Shown here: positions 5,778 through 8,101 of the stretch, piece after piece
Layout: each line of letters begins with the position of its first letter
Position numbering within the stretch: the first letter of the stretch is position 1
Notes under the pieces: generated by a model
What the model saw: only the letters and a program-made list of their open reading frames with translations
Told to the model about the DNA's origin: nothing
The model's database searches: none
Program-made: the position numbers and the translations under genes
Source: JBHELT01 sp046262935
GTDB lineage: Bacteria; Actinomycetota; CADDZG01; JAHWKV01
Reading direction: 5' to 3'
Length of the DNA: 8,101 bases
Assembly: GCA_046262935.1 (NCBI GenBank)
Contig: JBHELT010000039.1
Span: 1 to 8,101 of the forward strand

Positions 5778-7682
5778 CGAGAATACGATCTCTTTCAGCA
5801 GGATCTGCCCTGCGACCAAGTCCTTGCTCGTAGATGCCACGACCGTAGCTTTGATCGTTGGGGCACCCGTATAGCCAACCGTGACTGAAAGGTCCCTGAC
5901 CGAAGTCGGTTTGTTCAGGCAGTCGGAGCCGAGTTGAGCTCCCGACAAGGAGTCGGTAATCAAAAGGCACACGGTGTGCGGGAAGTTCCCGAAGGTGGTT
6001 CCATCGATCTTGGCAACTGTCGTTAACGTGGCTGAGGAGGATGCGTGAAACACCGACATCGCAGACGACTTATAGACCCCAGCAACATAACCGGACGCAA
6101 GAGCAGTCGAGACGTATCCAGTTCCTCCGACCGATAACAAACCCATTTGGGCAGCGTGGGCGACCGAAGTGGTCTCGGCCGATGAACTGGTGCAGGTTTG
6201 GGTGCTAGAAAGCCCGCTGGTCAATATGTTGTACGGCGAGTAGTAACAAACGGTTGCGTCGTCGAAGGGAGCGAACCTATCGCTATTACTACTGAGGCTG
6301 ACACTCGGGGGCGACGGCCACGGGGGCAGCGGCGGTGCCGGGGGGTTAGTGATTGCAGAGGGAATCTCGGAGAATGGCTCGCATACCGGAAGATCGCAGG
6401 GGACGGTGAGGTCTCTTAAGTAGACGCGGCGGTTTAGATGATTGAAGTAGTCCAGCCAAGAGTAGGGTGAGGTGGCGAAGGCGACCCGCTTACCATCCGA
6501 TGAGATGCTGGGGTTGTAAGCATCCTCAGCGGCGGGAAGGCCGTTCACTATCGTGGATACCAGATGGGTGGTGCCTGAGGATCTGTCCCGCACATACACA
6601 TCCAACAGAGGATTCAGATCGTCCGTCGTGAAGGCCGATGCACTTGTGAATGCGAAGATCTGTCCGTTCTGATTCACATCCAAGAAGTTTCGGATCACGG
6701 GAACGTAGCCATAAGCGACTAACTCACTGGTATTGGCCACAAGGTTTCGAGCAACGATCGCATACTGCTCTCCTGTTGATCGCCCAGAGTACGTCACGAA
6801 GAACAAGCTGCTACCGTCTCCTGATAAAGTCGGATATCTAGTCCAGGGTGAATTCCCTGCGGGCATGATCCCGCCGAGATAGGTCGATGTTTTTCCGGTT
6901 TCGTCGAAGATGCCATTGTCGTCTGAATCCCTGTCGTGAACGTAAACGTCCCAATTCCCGTCGGTGTCGTTGGGTGAGCTTTGGAAAGTATCGAAGGCTA
7001 CGAATCTGCCGTTGTCTGAGATCGATAGGCCTGGGTCCTCCTCAGCGGAACACTGGACCCCATAGCAGATTTCTGACGACTTCCAGACCAAGGCCCCAGC
7101 GTTGTCGTAGAGCGACAAGAAGTATTGGTCATCCTCGGAAGGGTTCTCGATGGCGGCCACATAGCGACCGTCCTTTGACATCTTGGCATTGAATGTGACG
7201 TAGTCGTTGATGCTCCTCGTGACCCCCGATGAAAGATCACGCAACATCACTCTGGAGCCATAGCAAAACTCCAATGGGTCCGGCAACCGGTTGGGGTCAG
7301 TAGCCCAACCTCCGGCGAGGTAACCCAACTTCGTCCCATCGCTTGAGAGGGTCGGCTTCGTATAGCAATAAGCATTAGCCGGTGTGGCGAGGGTTACCGT
7401 CCCGTTCAGGGTGTCCTTCACGTAGATGTCGGAGTTCCCGCCATCGGTGTCGTCGGGGGTGAGCGAGTCCCATGACTCGAACGCTACATAACGCCCATCA
7501 CCGGATATCGATGGCCTTGCGCCATCTGCTGCCTGTCCAGATGAGTTCGATGAAACCAAGGTGGTCTTGCCGCTCTTGATGAGATCCGCCCTTGCGGCTG
7601 TCGCAATAACAAGGCTCGCCAGCATCGGCAGTACAAGACTGGCTCGAAGCATTCGTTTACGGACGCGACTGATCGAAGTCAT
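5769..7682 (-). CDS. Secreted PD40/WD40-like beta-propeller protein with unrecognised C-terminal domain
   Basis: This is an exported protein of 637 residues with no assigned role. A signal peptide covers about 1-32: basic start, hydrophobic core, and an AxA site A30-R-A32 before D33. Seven PD40-type units of the form S-x-DGr-x-VAF occur near 56-70, 109-121, 165-178, 217-231, 283-297, 333-347 and 390-404, enough for one seven-bladed propeller as in TolB-like proteins. Three DVYV/DIYV-D strands accompany blades (85-90, 245-250, 361-366). D252-S-D-D-N-G257-I-F-D260 looks like a calcium-binding loop. A proline-rich linker (447-459) leads to residues 470-637, rich in Ser, Thr, Ala, Val and Gly and probably beta-structured, which I cannot place. 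There are ten cysteines, all in the mature part. An in-frame stop lies two codons upstream of the ATG, bounding the start; the Shine-Dalgarno is weak. No Tol-Pal genes are nearby, so TolB itself is unlikely. Confidence 0.9.
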   Translation of the reverse strand: MTSISRVRKRMLRASLVLPMLASLVIATAARADLIKSGKTTLVSSNSSGQAADGARPSISGDGRYVAFESWDSLTPDDTDGGNSDIYVKDTLNGTVTLATPANAYCYTKPTLSSDGTKLGYLAGGWATDPNRLPDPLEFCYGSRVMLRDLSSGVTRSINDYVTFNAKMSKDGRYVAAIENPSEDDQYFLSLYDNAGALVWKSSEICYGVQCSAEEDPGLSISDNGRFVAFDTFQSSPNDTDGNWDVYVHDRDSDDNGIFDETGKTSTYLGGIMPAGNSPWTRYPTLSGDGSSLFFVTYSGRSTGEQYAIVARNLVANTSELVAYGYVPVIRNFLDVNQNGQIFAFTSASAFTTDDLNPLLDVYVRDRSSGTTHLVSTIVNGLPAAEDAYNPSISSDGKRVAFATSPYSWLDYFNHLNRRVYLRDLTVPCDLPVCEPFSEIPSAITNPPAPPLPPWPSPPSVSLSSNSDRFAPFDDATVCYYSPYNILTSGLSSTQTCTSSSAETTSVAHAAQMGLLSVGGTGYVSTALASGYVAGVYKSSAMSVFHASSSATLTTVAKIDGTTFGNFPHTVCLLITDSLSGAQLGSDCLNKPTSVRDLSVTVGYTGAPTIKATVVASTSKDLVAGQILLKEIVFSQA

Positions 7683-7842
7683 ATCTCAAGATTCGACACC
7701 GCTTCACTGGATTCCTTCACAGACGCAAATATATCTATCCGGGCAAAGCAGGAAAATCGCACTTAACGTCGAACACTTTGCAAAGGACCTAGCCACGGAA
7801 CTTTCGATCGGTTTTGGTCTTCAATGGGGTGAGAGGGGGCTA
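7683..7842. other. Divergent intergenic region between two secreted-protein genes
   Basis: These 160 nt separate the minus-strand propeller gene from the plus-strand gene at 7843 and should hold both promoters. A TATATT on the minus strand (7728-7733) could be a -10 box for the propeller gene, but I see no convincing -35. A perfect 10-nt palindrome, CTTTGCAAAG, lies at 7776-7785. No clear plus-strand promoter can be named. Confidence 0.5.
7831..7839 (+). promoter_or_regulatory. Ribosome binding site of the right-edge gene
   Basis: The purine run GAGAGGGGG includes GAGAGG 6 nt and AGGGGG 3 nt before the GTG at 7843. It is what selects this GTG as the start, since no other start-like codon nearby has comparable support. 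Confidence 0.65.
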
Positions 7843-8101
7843 GTGGATACTTCTTCGAAGAAGTCTTTGATCGCGCGCCTTGCCGTGATCATATTCGTGA
7901 TCGGGATCTTGCCCATGCAAACGCCTCCCGCCATGGCCACGGGTCCGGGGACCGTGAGTATGCAGGCTCCGAGCTGGTTCAAGATCGGCGATGATGGGGC
8001 CGGGATCCCTAATGGATATAGCGGCGGCGCTCCTCAATCGCAGAGCACCTTGGGCTCGGTGATCGAGCACTTCCGCCCCGACCCAGGTCCCCTTCCCACA
8101 G
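7843..8101 (+). CDS. Secreted protein of unknown family, N-terminal part, cut by the window edge
   Basis: An open frame of 86 codons starts at GTG and runs off the right edge. It begins MDTSSKKSLIARLAV, a short polar and basic start followed by a hydrophobic core at about 10-24. An A30-M-A32 stretch then gives a likely signal peptidase cleavage before T33, so the product is probably exported. The mature beginning is rich in Gly, Pro and Ser (for example GDDGAGIPNGYSGGAPQ at 49-65), then reads TLGSVIEHFRPDPGPLP near 69-85. I recognise no family in this part. It is divergent from the propeller gene, with which it may share regulation. Coding is supported by the ribosome binding site, the signal peptide pattern and the uninterrupted frame. 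Total length and function are unknown. Confidence 0.75.
   Translation, partial: MDTSSKKSLIARLAVIIFVIGILPMQTPPAMATGPGTVSMQAPSWFKIGDDGAGIPNGYSGGAPQSQSTLGSVIEHFRPDPGPLPT

Noticed and set aside
5769..7682. Identification of the propeller protein as TolB of a Tol-Pal system
   Set aside because: PD40 repeats are shared, but there is no TolB N-terminal domain, no tolA/tolR/pal neighbours, and the organism looks like a Gram-positive actinobacterium.
7840..8070. 76-codon minus-strand frame at the right edge
   Set aside because: The plus strand here has a ribosome binding site, signal peptide and open frame to the edge; the minus frame shows only low-complexity Arg/His-rich translation.

Overview
The window carries an actinobacterial cell-wall and division signalling operon on the minus strand, followed by a tRNA-Leu gene and the start of a less familiar region that encodes secreted proteins. 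The organism is most likely a member of Actinomycetota. The gene order fhaA-fhaB-pstP-rodA-pbpA-kinase is the hallmark near-origin cluster known from Mycobacterium and Streptomyces. The base composition is only moderately GC-rich by eye (not computed), and fhaA is very compact. A less-studied or uncultured actinobacterial lineage therefore seems likelier than a classic high-GC genus, but the class cannot be fixed from this window.

Positions 1-5538 (minus strand, read right to left) hold six genes packed head to tail: fhaA (DUF3662-type N-terminus plus FHA), fhaB (one membrane helix plus FHA), pstP (PP2C phosphatase with a membrane helix and outer domain), rodA (SEDS glycosyltransferase), pbpA (class B penicillin-binding transpeptidase) and the N-terminal part of a Ser/Thr protein kinase that runs off the left edge just after its HRDLK motif. 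fhaA and fhaB are 3 nt apart. Each later junction overlaps by 4 to 7 bases, and two of them use TTG starts in the form TTGA. This implies one transcript and translational coupling. Functionally the set couples peptidoglycan polymerisation (RodA) and cross-linking (PbpA) to reversible Thr phosphorylation (kinase and PstP), read out by phosphothreonine-binding FHA proteins.

Positions 5539-5628 form a short divergent intergenic region with a candidate fhaA promoter on the minus strand and a weaker candidate tRNA promoter on the plus strand. Positions 5629-5711 are tRNA-Leu with anticodon CAG, a full cloverleaf and a long variable arm. A 57-nt gap with two small inverted repeats separates it from the convergent next gene.

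Positions 5769-7682 (minus) encode a 637-residue exported protein. It has a signal peptide, seven PD40/WD40-like repeats that would make a seven-bladed beta-propeller, a proline-rich linker, and a C-terminal domain of about 170 residues that I do not recognise. After a 160-nt divergent intergenic region, a second exported protein of unknown family starts at 7843 on the plus strand and is cut by the right edge. These two are the least explained genes here. Nothing in the window demonstrates a new system. The strongest leads are the propeller's C-terminal domain and the divergent unknown secreted protein.
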